Below are positions 10,937-22,583 of a stretch of DNA of 64,000 nucleotides, in pieces. A program made the position numbers and the translations under genes. The stretch comes from Motacilla alba alba (Eukaryota; Chordata; Aves; Passeriformes; Motacillidae), in the NCBI RefSeq assembly GCF_015832195.1, contig NC_052027.1:2170001-2234000 (forward strand). The letters are read 5' to 3'. Position 1 is the stretch's first letter. Each line of letters starts with the position of its first letter. The notes beneath the pieces were generated by a model. It was not told the origin of the DNA. It saw only the letters and a list, made by a program, of their open reading frames with translations, and made no database searches.

Positions 10937-11347
10937 CCTTGCAGTGCAAAGAGGGTATTCAGTCTTAACTGTGCCTCCCCTGGGTTTTGAGGGATTAAGT
11001 GAAACCCTTATTATGTTTAATTATCTCTGGAGTTGCTCTCTGTGCTTGCTGCCTTGCTTTATGGTTTAATAAACTGCATGTCGATGGAGAGGGAATGACA
11101 ATTAACGCTCGCGCAGGCTGGGCTGGGGCTACTGCTGCTCACAGGTTCCTCCTCGACCTGCCTGCTCCCAGGGGTTCATCACCACCTACCCGAGGGCAGC
11201 TCAGGTGGTGGGGCTGTGTCAGAACCCAGGACGCCCCTCTGGGTGCCCTGGATGGCCCAAGCCCCTGGCAGGGGGCTCTGAGACTCTGGCATGCAGCCAA
11301 AGACACCTGGGGTTTGGATCTTAGCCTGTGGAGCAAATTACCAACTC
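10361..11347. other. Upstream flank of the CpG island
   Basis: This stretch starts with an A/T-rich run (about 10378-10420) and ordinary sequence, holds the 34-base A run, and then enters the LTR cluster. On the minus strand a weak donor-like CAG|GTGCGC lies near 10616. No gene was recognised. Confidence 0.5.
10902..10935. repeat. (A)34 homopolymer
   Basis: Thirty-four consecutive A residues, about 550 bp upstream of the CpG island with respect to minus-strand transcription. No AATAAA signal lies just before it on the plus strand, so it does not look like the tail of a processed pseudogene. Such runs are prone to assembly and length error. Confidence 0.95.
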
Positions 11348-11895
11348 TGTATGGAGAATTACAAGTTACAAAAGTTTAGGTAGCATAATAGGAGTTGTCA
11401 CAGGGTGAAAAGTGAGGATTTTAGACTGGACGTTTGAAGTCCCAAGATGGAGGGATTTGGGTGCACCCTGTCCTTCTTTCTTCTTCCCAGCCTCCATGAT
11501 TTGGGTGATGTTGGCACTCTCAGACTGGTTCAGAATAGAAGCTGACTGTCTAACACAGGTGATGGGTATTGGAACAGAACTGTAAATATAGTACACGTAG
11601 TTTTTAGTCTAAAAGACAGCACCACCCTCGTGGGTGGGCAGTGTGCCCCTGGCTGACCTGCTGAACAGACCACGGCAGGCCAGACAGAAAATGTTCTAGA
11701 TAACAATTAATAAACAACCTTGAGAATGACAGCCGAAGACTTCTGACTCCTTCTTGGACAGCTGGCTTGGAAAAAAGAGACTTTCTAACACATCTGGGAG
11801 TCACCCTGATAGCAGAGACTCCCAGAGGGCTGAACCCCACACAGGGGTCACTCTGCAGGTCCAAGGGGACAGCACCCTGCAGCACCTCCAGGCTG
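11348..11895 (+). mobile_element. Solo LTR of a songbird-type endogenous retrovirus
   Basis: The block includes GAGGATTTTAGACTGGACG, a TATA-like TAGTCTAAAAGACAG region, an AATAAA signal at 11709-11714 and a downstream segment ending near CAGCACCCTGCAG. I recognise it as an LTR family common in songbird genomes; family naming needs a repeat library. No gag, pol or env sequence adjoins it, so it is a solo LTR or fragment. Both ends are uncertain and no flanking duplication was found. The start at TGTATGG (11348) was chosen because a retroviral LTR should begin with TG. Confidence 0.55.
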
Positions 11896-11962
11896 ATGGA
11901 CCAGCTGTGGCTGGCCCAATCCTGAGCTGTCCTTAAGTTCCTCTGGTGTCCTGGGGATGCTC

Positions 11963-12351
11963 TGTCACCACGATATTTTTATGAAAATCCTCTGCTAGGA
12001 TTTTTCTCCTATTCTAGCTGAGAAGCCTCAGAAAGGAAATGTAAACAGTAACTATTTGATGGCTGTGGAGCGTGGTCTGGAGGTTGTTTACCAACAGGTG
12101 CATCTTTGATTGAATTGTTTCTACTGAATGACCAACCATGGTCCAGCTGCGTCAACTCTTTGAGAGTCACGGGTTTTTGTTATTCATTCCTTTCTATTCC
12201 TTTCCAGCCTTCTGATGAATCCTCTCTCTCTATTCTTTTAGTATAGCATTTTTAATATTATATACATCATAACACAATAAATCAGCCTTCTGAAACATGG
12301 AGCCAAGATCCTCATCTCTTCCCTCATCCTGGGACCTTGCAACACCGTCAC
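11963..12351 (+). mobile_element. Solo LTR with flanking 7-bp duplication
   Basis: The element begins TGTCACCACGATATTTTTAT and ends near CAACACCGTCAC. It carries an AATAAA signal at 12276-12281, followed by a short R/U5-like segment with CTTCTGAAACATGGAG. The 7 bases GATGCTC lie directly before it (11956-11962) and directly after it (12352-12358), a target-site duplication that fixes both ends at about 389 bp. I recognise the sequence as an LTR type widespread in songbirds. No internal viral genes remain, so it arose by recombination between two LTRs. Confidence 0.8.
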
Positions 12352-12370
12352 GATGCTCAGCTCCTTTATC

Positions 12371-12425
12371 ATGGAATCATGGCTGGAAAGGACCTCCGAG
12401 ATCATCAGGTCCAACCTTGCTGATG
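12371..12425 (-). mobile_element. Short CR1 3'-end fragment
   Basis: ATCATGGAATCATGGCTGGAAAGGACC-type sequence followed by GAGATCATCAGGTCCAACC is the reverse of the CR1 3' end. Only about 55 bp can be assigned. It lies 12 bp after the duplication flanking the preceding solo LTR, so the LTR inserted next to or into an older CR1 copy. Confidence 0.65.
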
Positions 12426-13734
12426 GAGGATGGCCCTACACAGAGCTCACCGCTCCTGGAGAGAGCAGGAGGGGCCAGTGCTGCCTTTGCTGGGTCCAGC
12501 TGAGAGTTTAGGGCTGGGCCCAAGAGTGAATCAAAGCCTAGAGGAGGCAGGAGTGCTGCACTCGAGCCATGCGTGGAAGAATCCCCTTGTGTTTTGAAAT
12601 GTTATATAAATGTTGTGTATTATTTGTGTAATCTCATCCTGATTTATACAGGAGGGGAGCCTGCTCAGCAATCCAAAATAAAGTTGAGCACCAAGTGTTT
12701 TCAATTTGGGAGCGCCCGCGTCTCCAAGGTCACCTCATAAATCCTGGCACCGTGGCAGGGCGCTGCCAATCTGTGTGGGGTGTAATGACTCTGGAGGGAA
12801 ATCAGCGCTGGAAACGCTGCGGAATTTTTCAAAGGGAGCATGCATTGAATGCATCATCATCATCATAACCCAGCTGAGCGTGCAGCATCCTCGCAGGCAG
12901 CAGGGAGAAACATCTCCCACCCTCGCCTGGGTGGCAACCAGCAGCAAATGAGAGCTGAAAGGTGAAGGCAGGGCGGCGCTGGGAGCAGACAGATGGCTTC
13001 CCTGGAAAGCCTTTTGGTCGTGCCACCTTCCCCGCACACCTTTAACTCACCCTTGAATGAACAAGCAAACCAGGTCACCGGCTTTTTGATTTTTTTATCC
13101 CCAGCAAATCCACAAATAAGGCCAAAGGTGGAAGAGTCGGCAATCAACGCCTCCCGTTGAAAATTCAGACATAGTCTCTTAACAAATAGTCTCAAATACT
13201 TCATAAATCTGGCAAGGAGAAGTGCCTGGCGGGTTTTTGAGCTGGGTTGTAGCAGCAGAGCTGACACTTTGAATCAAGCCTTACAGCGCGACCTTCAGAA
13301 GCTCCGGCGCTGTGACTGACAGCGGGAGATCCCCGCCAGAGCAGCACCAGGACACTCAGCACGCTCCTGTTAATTAGCTACAAACAAGCCACAAACAAAC
13401 CACGCTGGACTGCCCCACGTGTGTGTGCACAGGGCCACGCAGGAGGCAGAGCCGGCCCCAAGTCCTGCCCTGGGACTCCATCAAGGAGGGTCCCCATGAT
13501 GCTTAAGGATTTTAAATTTTTTTTTTTCCATCTGTCTGTAACCCTGCAGCTCTTTAGTGTGTGACTCCAAACCCCACACACAGTGGGAGCTGCTGCTTTC
13601 CCATTGGGGGCAGACACAGCAATTCCTCTCCAGGCCTGGCAATCAAGGACACCTCACTGCCTCAGGCCCCAGGGATGGGAACAAAAGGGAGCTGGGGCAG
13701 CAAACTGGGGCTCAGTGACTTCATTAGCTGAAGC
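12426..13734. other. Non-coding, nothing recognised
   Basis: About 1.3 kb with scattered CpGs at 12700-13350 and a short ATC repeat near 12853-12867. Open frames exist on both strands at 12863-13267 without domains. I see no repeat family. Confidence 0.5.
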
Positions 13735-13938
13735 TGGAATTGGCAGATGAACCCCCAAGATGCAAATGGACCAAACTGATCAAAGTGTGCAAACCCTGAC
13801 CATTGTTCATTTTTGGGTGCAGCCCCCGGGGGCTTTGTCTGCCCTAAATGTACCTGAAGGCCTTCAATAAATAAACAGCTTTTTATTCCCTTAATTCTGC
13901 CTGGCCTCTGTTTTTAGGCAATCCCAAAAAGGCATCCC
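13735..13938 (+). mobile_element. Probable solo LTR or LTR fragment
   Basis: This block contains GGCCTTCAATAAATAAACAG with overlapping AATAAA signals at 13866-13875, then CCTTAATTCTGCCTGGCCTC and an end near AAAAAGGCATC. I recognise this combination from songbird endogenous retrovirus LTRs. Ends are approximate, and no target duplication could be placed. Confidence 0.5.
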
Positions 13939-15469
13939 CCAGGCTGACCCCCGTGGGTGCCTGCACAGAGGAGTAACCACAGCCCTGCACAGCCCTGCAG
14001 CGCTGCTACAACCAGGAGCAGAGGTGGAGCAGACACGGGCTCTGATTTATGGGTGCTGAACTCGCAGCCTGAACTTGGCAGAGGCTCCTGTGTTTAGGCT
14101 GCAGTTTGTGTAAATCTTAGGAAAGGTTTGGGCACAGTTTTACCGACACAGTAAGAGTTTGGTAAGCAATTCTGCTTTAAATGACTGCTGCAAAACATCC
14201 CCAAGGTTTTTACACTGGGGTTTTGTCTGACCTTTAATTAAAATACCAAAGCTCCCTTTACATGGTGATGGCTATTTGTAAAGTCCTCTGAGGTTTTGTC
14301 CAAGTCCTGCTTGTATCTCAGTGATATCTCAGGGAGCAATGCTGCTCACAAGGAATTTTGGAGAAACCTGCCCTTTTTTATCATCACCAGCCTTGCATTG
14401 TATGAGTTTCATTATAGGACAATGCATCAAAATGATCATTTTTAATGTGATGCAGCAAGGAAAGTGTAATCAGCAACTGGTTGAGAATTATTTGTGGGTG
14501 AGATCTGTAAATATTCCTGAGTCCACAGCTCTGTGACACCGCAGGTGGGGATTTGTAGGGAAATAAATCCTTTGCACAAGGTTGAAGTGGAAAGGTGGTG
14601 GATGAATGGCCCTGGAGGCTGATGTCCTGGCTGGGAGCAGGGAAGAAGCTGAAGCAAACCCTCTGTGTTGTGCCAGCATAACTCAGTGACTGTTCCAGAG
14701 ACCCACTTTCCATCTTTGCTCCTCAGTCTTTGGCCACAGATTCCAGCTATTGCCAATCTCAGTGGGATATTTTAAAAATATGGATATTTATCACTGACAA
14801 ACAGTGGAGAACCAAAGATCTAAACCTACAAACTTCGTGCCTTCAGGTGTACCTTCAACAACTTCACTGTCCAAGCACAAAAAAAAAAAAGATTTCAAGG
14901 CACAGATTCCTAAAGGAATCTGAATTTCTTTAGTTTAATTCCAAATTCTTCTGGTCTGTAAAGTCTCTGGAAGATAACAGCAGTTCTGTCTGAACAAGGA
15001 GCACAGCAAAGGACCTAAACATCATAGATGGGAGAGTCTTTCATAGTTTAAAAAGCTCAGCTTAAGTAGAGACTGAGTCCAGAATCTTTCCATGTTTTTC
15101 ATTGGACTTTCTGTACCCAATCTCTCCCTGAACCTTTAGAGAATTTCCTTAAGGCTCAAACTTCCTAATAACAGTTGATAATAATGCACATTTTTTATGA
15201 CCAAATTGTGGAATTTGGAATTTTTTAAATGAAAATTATGCAATTCTCCAATGGTAAAACAGTAATTTATAACTCTAAATTAAGGCCTTAGGTTGAAATG
15301 CAAAGAAAAAGCAGAATGGGAGAACCCTGAAGCTTCTCAGTCTAATAACTGTAAATTATTTTTTTAGTTATTAAAATTCCAAGGTGACAGGCACTGCTAC
15401 ATTTTAGTAGTTAGAGAAACACAAGATAAGCTTCATTATCTGCAGTGAAATTTTTTTGAGAGTAGATTT
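13939..15469. other. Non-coding, AT-rich
   Basis: Unique AT-rich sequence with an A run at 14879-14890. Minus-strand frames near 14384-14756 overlap one another and have no domain. Nothing else was recognised. Confidence 0.5.
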
Positions 15470-15740
15470 AAAATGCAATAATTCAATTACCTCCGAAATC
15501 CAAATAAAATCTCCCCGTGTTCCTCAAGCACGGCCAAAGGGACGTTTCCAATGACACAACCTTAATAATGCCCACATTAAAAATGGTAAGAAGAAATACT
15601 TTGAAAGCCCCCAGAATTCCGAGTGTGTCTCCACGATAAGGTGGTGACATTTATAAATGCCATGTGATTAGCATGTGAAGGGAGATACACATTCATTGTG
15701 TGCTCAGACCTATTAATCATCCATCACCTGATAAACATGG
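15470..15740. promoter_or_regulatory. Possible conserved non-coding element
   Basis: Transposon-free, AT-rich sequence with TAAT/ATTA-type and TGATTAG motifs and few simple repeats, for example GCCATGTGATTAGCATGTG (15659-15677). It resembles the texture of deeply conserved developmental enhancers, but this is a guess from composition. Confidence 0.2.
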
Positions 15741-16065
15741 AATAAAATGCCCTCTCTGTTCCCTTTTGGAGTCCTTCAAAAGATGGCACTTGGTGCTGAT
15801 AACTCCAGCATTCCCTCGGATCCCTTGGGCAGGACTTTATAACAATAATTTTGGTTGTGTTCAGGCAGGATCTTCCTAAAGACCACGATGGATTTTGGAT
15901 GAAGGAACCTCAACCAACTCAAATCAGCTGTGGGGCTGATTCCTCTTCCAAACGTACCCAGGATTCCCAAGCACTCCCAGGTGTTCTCTGTTGTCAATAT
16001 TCCACTGGAAACTTTGGTTTCTGGGGAAGGAATCTGCACTTTAAGCTTCAAGAGTGGGAGTAGGT

Positions 16066-16297
16066 GTGGGTGGGATATTGGGAAGGAATTGTTCCTTGGG
16101 AGGGTGGGCAGCCCTGGCACAGAGTGCCCAGAGCAGCTGGGGCTGCCCCTGGATCCCTGGCAGTGCCCAAGGCCAGGCTGGATGAGGCTTGGAGCAGCCT
16201 GGGACAGTGGGAGGTGTCCCTGCCATGGCAGGGGGTGGAATGGGACAATCTTTAGGGTCTCTTCCCACCCAAACCATCCCAGGATTCTGTGATTTTA
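16066..16297 (+). mobile_element. CR1 3'-end copy
   Basis: Plus-strand CR1 reading GGATATTGGGAAGGAATTGTT, then GCCCAGAGCAGCTGGGGCTG and GACAGTGGGAGGTGTCCCTG, and ending with CCCACCCAAACCATCCCAGG and ATTCTGTGATT. About 230 bp, 5'-truncated. It belongs to the same subfamily as the copies at 21939, 37650 and 63760. Confidence 0.9.
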
Positions 16298-18988
16298 TAA
16301 TGAAGCCCCTCTAGCTTCAATCAGCCCCACAGATTCCGAGAAACCTCTGCATGATCCTCCATGAGATGTGATCTGGGAAAAAGTGACAGCTCTCCCTCTC
16401 AGGGAAGCCTGTGGAGACAGGCTCTCCAAGCCAGATAAAATTCCGAGGATCCAGAGAAAATCAACTTGAGGCACTCAGGAGTTAATGTCACGAGACAAGA
16501 GTTATCAAATCAAACCCTGGTCTGTCTTATCCAACATCTTGCCTGAAATCATGGTTGTCAGGACTTATTCCAGGGAAGGGAGTGAGAAATGTCTCCTTCC
16601 TCTGGGACACGGGGAAGGTGGAAATCCAGAAGTGTGAGATTTGGCACTTTGGTGTCAGCCCATGAATCCAACTGCCAACAGCACCAAGGAATGGGAGAAC
16701 TTTTGGGAACAACTGCCCAGAGGAAACTTTGTGCAACATCTGTTCTGTTAATACTCCCAAATTCAGGAGCTGCAGGGGCACTTTTGTGCTTTTATCTGCC
16801 ACGAACACACGGAGCTGCCCCTGTCACAGCAGAGGCTCCGCTTCCGCAGCAGCGGCGTGGGCTTGGTGTGATATCTCTCCACACACCACCCGTGGGGTTT
16901 GGGCTGGATGAAAGTCACTGGGAGCTCATGAAAACCCCTTCAAAACAGGAGCTGCTCTTCCCAGTAATGAGAACAGGAAAGGCTTTAAGACTTCCACCAG
17001 AATGGGAGCCACGGAGACAATTCTGAGCAAGACACAGCCTATTGTTAATGTACAGATAAGGAAGGCCGAAAATAGAACTGTATTAATTTCAGCACAGAAA
17101 ATATATTTGTGCCGAGGAAGGAGAAAGTCATACAAATTTCTATTTGAAAGATTTCTATAGAAATCCATTAAAAACAGCAGAGAGTGGCAAAAAAAAAAAA
17201 AGAGAGTGAGGGAAAACATCTCTCTGCAGCTTATGAATAACAGATAAAGTTTATTCCTGTAATGATAGGGTACGTTTGTATTTGAAGAATAGTAGCCTGC
17301 CAATAATAAAGATAAAGACAAATACTTTCATGGCTGTTAGAAGAATAAAACAAAGCTGACTCCTTTTTTTTACTCCTTTTTTTTAATTGAAACAATTATT
17401 TTTTTCCTGAGGACAGTTGGGTACATTGGACAGATAAGTTATTAACTGTCACTTTTGGAGTTTTAGCTTTACACAGCAGTCACCGAGGCACAGATTGTGC
17501 ATACATAATTTCTAAAAGGGATCAAGTTATTATGGAAGTCATGTTAGCAGTGGAAGAACACGAATATTTCCGTTTGAGTCATTATCTGAGAATAATATCC
17601 TGAATTGGATCCATCCTGGGGGAGAAAACAAACCCAAACAGCTCGGGCCCAAATGTATTTATGATATTTATATAGACACAGGAGAGGTTTTAGAGATGTG
17701 ATCAGAAACATTCAGATCCGTGTAAACACCTTGTAGAGGGTTCAAAGTGCTGGACCACAGAGTCCATGAGACATTCCATGGGTCCTAAGGTTTATTTTAC
17801 TGATCTACATCTCCACATTCCTTCATTTCCTTCATGGAAATCACCATCACGTGTGGGACTGCATGTAAAGGAGGAGTTGTGGAGCTGCTGTATCAGCCCA
17901 AATTGGAGCAGAGCATTAATGTCTTCTGCTGCCTGATGGTGGAGAGATGCCACCTGAAATGTTGCCATTTATTTAACTAACAATTTGCTGGAATTCTAGT
18001 AGCTTATAAATATTTTTTTTGTTGCAAAAATAAGTAGTTCTGTAATCACTTACCTCCTCAAAATGAACCCCCTGTGCTGTGCAGAGAGTTCTTGAATGTC
18101 TCTGGTGGAGCAAAACCTCCTTGCGTGGGGACCAGGCCATGCATTAGTGTTAACTGATGAGCATAAATGGTCCTGAATTTGGCTTTTGTGCACTCTGCAA
18201 GTTTCATGGACCTTCCTGCCTTGACAGAGGGGCTGATCATTCGTTACCAGGAAGAAGAAGGGAATGTTTGAAATCTTTCAAAAGCTCAGAGTTGTTTTCT
18301 CTCTGGGGAAGGGATTTTGCTCTGCCACAGGGGAGGTGAGGGAACCATTGGAAACCCCGAGGAAAAGCTCTCTCCTCCCTCTGCAGGGCTGGGAGGTTCC
18401 ACTAAGGCTTACATTATTAAGAGTCTTCCAATGGATTTATGAACAGAAGATTACATTCTTAATGCCTGCTTCTGAGAAATGGAGTGAATAATTCAAGCAC
18501 ACCAATATGAGTGTGGAAAACAGAAAAGCACCTCGGTGCTGAACCAGGAGAGTGAGCCCCAGTGCAGCCATAGAAATGTGATCTATGGAGCATCAAGCCC
18601 ACGGAGGAGGAGGCAGCAGCACCGAGGGAGAGGCTTTAGAGCCCCAGGTGGGAGCTCCAGCCTGTGGAAATGATTGCCAGGGGTGAGGGAAGATGGACAG
18701 CACTGCCCAGGACAAACAGAGGGATTGCGCCATTAGTAAAGCCCTTCTGTGCTGCATCTGGACAGATTTAGAGCCCCTGCTCATCAGGAGGCAGAGAAAT
18801 CCCTGTGGTAGCCCAGGGCAGGCAGTCAGTGGCCAGGGGAAGCTTCCTGTCAGGATGAGGGGCTGCAGGAGCTGCCCCTGTAAATACCTGCCCTGCTCCC
18901 TGAACCCTGGCGGGGTTTGGCTTTGAGGATGCTCCTGGCAGAGAAGAACAGGCTTTTATCCGATCTGCAGGGCAGAGAGAAGCTGACA
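16298..18988. other. Non-coding, AT-rich
   Basis: About 2.7 kb with no gene recognised. A minus-strand frame of 131 codons (16926-17321) is leucine/phenylalanine-rich because of AT-rich sequence and has no domain. A minus-strand donor-like GAG|GTAAGTGA lies at 18051-18058, but no matching exon could be fixed. The 17030-17330 part has a conserved-element texture. Confidence 0.5.
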
Positions 18989-19222
18989 CAGACTGCTCAG
19001 AGCAGCTGGGGCTGCCCCTGGATCCCTGGAAGTGCCCAAGGCCAGGTTGGACACTGGGGCTGGGAGCAATCTGGGATGGTGGAAATGTGGATGATACAGG
19101 ATTGGAAGGAGATGAACTTTAAGACCCCTTCTGACCAAGCCATTCTATAATTCCATAACCATTCTATAATTCCATAACCATTCTATAATTCCATAACCAT
19201 TCTACAATTCTGTGACTGATAG
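18989..19222 (+). mobile_element. CR1 3'-end copy with expanded terminal repeat
   Basis: The body reads CTCAGAGCAGCTGGGGCTGC, then CCCAAGGCCAGGTTGG and TTTAAGACCCCTTCTGACC. Its terminal repeat is a 19-bp unit, CATTCTATAATTCCATAAC, present three times between about 19140 and 19198, followed by a partial fourth unit. The usual CR1 terminus is a shorter ATTCTATG-like repeat. The copy is 5'-truncated and non-coding. Confidence 0.85.
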
Positions 19223-19636
19223 CAATGGCAGCATTCTGCTGGATTGGACACAGGGGTGGAAACTCCAAAGGGGAATGGTTCCATGGGTGGTTACTGTGCA
19301 CAACCCCAGTTTTTCTGAAGCAAACAGGGAATCTGTCATCCCAACACACCAATTCCTGCTGAGGTGTGGGAAGAAGCCTGGATCTGGTGCTCAGTGGGGG
19401 CAAACAGCATTGTGGAAGCTCAGACATCCCAAGAGAGGGAAGTGCAGGATCATCAAACCTTGGTGTTGAGGCACCGAAGGAAACTCCTCTCCCATCCCTT
19501 CCCTGTCAGGCGCTGGCATCACTGATCCTTTTGGAGAGGAGCTGTGCAAGGATGTGATAATCCTGGGGTCTCTGGGGAAACATCTCCTCGAAGGCGGGCT
19601 GTTTAATTGTGAAACGGGGGCTGGGGTTGATTTGCA
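19223..19636. other. Non-coding, nothing recognised
   Basis: About 410 bp between a CR1 copy and an (ATCC)n array. No gene or repeat was recognised. Confidence 0.5.
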
Positions 19637-19700
19637 CATCCATCCATCCATCCATCCATCCATCCATCCATCCATCCATCCATCCATCCATCCATCCATC
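19637..19700. repeat. (CATC)16 microsatellite
   Basis: Sixteen uninterrupted CATC units. They create the minus-strand peptide period WMDG and plus-strand IHPS, which appear as spurious open frames in several registers. Confidence 0.97.
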
Positions 19701-21120
19701 CCCCCTGAGCACTTGTTCTCCCCAAGGAGAAGGAGTCCCTGAGTGCCACCCTGAGGGCTCCTCCCTCAGAGTCACTGTCTGCCAAGTGTGTCCTCAGAGT
19801 GCTGCTCTGCCTGCTCACAATCCCTTGGGAAGGGCACAGGGGACACCACAAGTGTCCTGGGAGGGATAACCCCCGAGGGGCTGGGAGTGTGCCAGGGCTC
19901 AGGCTGTGCCACCCTGTCGCCCTGATTTTTTAAGATTTTCTAAGCCCTCTCATGTTTACATTCTTATAGCAAACTTTCTCACACACTTTCTGTAAATAAC
20001 TTATTGCTTTGCATCCTTTTATGGAGGAGGAGACATTAGATGGGCTGTTGGTTTGTCCAGTGTCATTGGAGAGGTGGCACTGTCACCCTCCAATCCACTG
20101 TCACCTTTGGAAATCTATAAATGTTGGAGTCACAAAATAAACTTCCCTTTTTTCTCCACCCTGAGAGCAGCAGCGTGTGTTTGTGTTCTTTCGTGTCCTA
20201 TAGTGACACCACCCCGGGTCAGCTCAGCCCAGGGGACAAAAAGGACATTGTCAAGGGAGTGATCAGGAACTTTCTGATTCTGAAACTCAGTGCTTGTGGG
20301 ACTCAGAGCTCTAAGAGTCCCAGGAGAAAGGTCCTGGCTGGGTTTTACACCAGTTAAATCCTGCCTGAACAAAGCAGGGTTTCCTGTTCTCTCCACCTTC
20401 AGCAGAGCCCCTGCAGGGAGACAAAAGATGGCACAAAAGAGCTGATCCAAGGCAGCCTTATCAGAAAGGAGCTTTTCCTTCTGAGACATCCCTGTCCTGA
20501 CATGTGCCTCGGTGTGACAGTGAGAACTGATCCCTCTGCTGTGTCCTGAAGGCAAAAAAGGGTGAAGAATGTGTGTCCTTTACTCCTTTTGGGATACCTG
20601 CTCCTTGTCTTGGCTTAAAATTACAGATGATAGAGGGAAAGAAGAGGGAAAGAAAGCTGCAAGAACAAAGGATCCCGGCCTCTCCTCTCCTGCAGAGCCA
20701 CCCAGCTGATTCAGCCATGTAGGAATGTTTGATGCCTGCTGCAGGTTCCTTTGCTGTGCCTTCTGTGTAGCTCAGTGTGCTTTGTCTCTCTGGCATCTTC
20801 CTCTCTGCATTATTTTTAGATCTGAGCAATGCTCAGCAATTAGCTGTGCCTAACTGGGGCTGTTCTTTACCAGGCATTCCCAGGTTGTCTTTCTGTCTTG
20901 CTGGAGGCTGAGCTCCAGCAGGGCTTGGCTTGTGCCACAAACCCAGCACTGCTCTGGTACTCCATCCTTTGTTTGGGTAACCTGAGCAGGCTTCATTTTG
21001 ATTTTCACACGCAGGCACAGTGCTGCCTGCGGCCCCAGCTGCAGCCAGGGGCCTCTGTAATAATTATTTGCTGCTCTGTGGGACCCATGTGGATAAATTC
21101 AGTGAAAATTCATTTGCTGC
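19701..21120. other. Non-coding, nothing recognised
   Basis: About 1.4 kb of mixed composition. A 141-codon minus frame (20130-20555) and a 122-codon minus frame (20461-20829) have no domain. No repeats were identified. Confidence 0.5.
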
Positions 21121-21272
21121 CATAGAATCACAGACTGGTTTGGGTTGGGAGGGCAAAACCCCACCCAGTGCCACCCCTGCCATGGGCAGGGACACCTTCC
21201 ACTGTCCCAGGCTGCTCCAAGCCCTGTCCAGCCTGGCTTTGGACATTTCCAGGGATCCAGGGGCAGGCACCA
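21121..21272 (-). mobile_element. CR1 3'-end copy
   Basis: Begins with ATAGAATCACAGACTGG and TTTGGGTTGGGAGGG, then CACCCCTGCCATGGGCAGGG and GCTGCTCCAAGCCCTGTCC. This is the reverse of the CR1 3' end. About 150 bp remain. Confidence 0.9.
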
Positions 21273-21938
21273 AGCAAAAGAATCCCACAGAGATAAGAAT
21301 TAGACACGAATAAGAGTCCAGTGCTATTTGACACAGGGAGCATTTCTCTCGTGTTGAACAATCCCATCCTCCTGAGCTTTCCACGAGGCTCCCAAGTTCT
21401 GGATGTTCCCATGGAGCACCCAGCTGGCAGCCATCACATGGAGCCCAGGTGCACCTGAGCACGGTCAGGCTGCAGACAAGGCCAGCAGCTGGATATTTTT
21501 TTAATGCTTTGGTAATATTCATGACATTCTTCTTGAAACTCAACTCCCTTCTGATTTTACAGGCAATTATGGCTCAGTTACGGCTGTCACATCAGCCTGC
21601 CTTTCCTTCCTCCCTCTCTCCCTTCCCTTTTTATTCCTGCATGTTAATCTGCTGGAAATCAGTGTCAAAACCTGTTTACACTCTTCCCCAACTACCACTT
21701 ACATGGGCTTTAATAATGTACCTTTGCTGTGAGCACATCACAGAGGCTTTGTTTCACATGGCAGAGGCCATAAATGAGTAAAAGCCACGCGCTGCATTCC
21801 ATGGGAATCCTTCATTCCCAGTCCAACAGCCAACAAAGGACCACAACCTATTTTTGCCCTACTTTGAGCTTTAGGCTGGGAAGCTGAATCAGTGAAATAT
21901 CTCCAAGCTGGCTTTAAATTGCTAGAAGGCAGCTTTAG
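21273..21938. other. Non-coding, nothing recognised
   Basis: Unique sequence between two oppositely oriented CR1 copies. A 110-codon plus frame (21449-21781) is hydrophobic by composition and has no recognisable domain. Confidence 0.5.
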
Positions 21939-22149
21939 GTGGGATATCAGGGAGGAATTCCTCCCGTGAGGGTGGGCAGGCCCTGGCACAGGGTGCCCAG
22001 AGCAGCTGGGGCTGCTCCTGGATCCCTGGCAGTGCCCAAGGCCAGGCTGGATGGCGTTTGGGGACACCTGGGACAGTGGAAGGTGTCCCTGCCATGAGCT
22101 TTAAGGTCTCTTCCAACCCAAACTATTTTGTCATTTATGATTCTGTAGA
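21939..22149 (+). mobile_element. CR1 3'-end copy
   Basis: GGGATATCAGGGAGGAATTC, then GCCCAGAGCAGCTGGGGCTG, and the terminal block TTTAAGGTCTCTTCCAACCC followed by TGATTCTGTA. 5'-truncated, about 210 bp. Confidence 0.9.
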
Positions 22150-22583
22150 AATAAATCACTTAAGAACAACTCAGCACTAATGGGTGGTAAACAGTAGAAA
22201 AAATGAAATAAATGAAATAAAATGAAATAAAATAACCCAAAGCAGCTGTGTTTTAAACGGAATTGAAGCCAGTCACTCTGCTCCACTTAACCCAGGACAG
22301 CTCCGTGTGTGCAGACTCACTCCCCCTGGTATTTTTAAGCATTGTGGATTTATAAACCAGAGCAGGACAGGAGGGGCTGGGAGAAAAAAATAACACCACT
22401 CTCTGCCAACATATTGTACATCTTCACTTCTTCACTTCCGCCCCCTCACCCCGAGCTGCAGGGATTTTTTTTTTTATTTTTTTTAATGGAAGATGATCCT
22501 TTTCTGTGCTGGGAGATTCTGTGCTGGGAGGGAGCTGTGACCCACCTGGAAGGGACAGCCTGGAGGGACCAGCCTGTCCCAGC
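22150..22583. other. Non-coding with short AAATG-type repeat
   Basis: A small (AAATGAAATA)-like repeat lies at about 22200-22232 and a T run at about 22466-22484. No gene was recognised. Confidence 0.55.
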
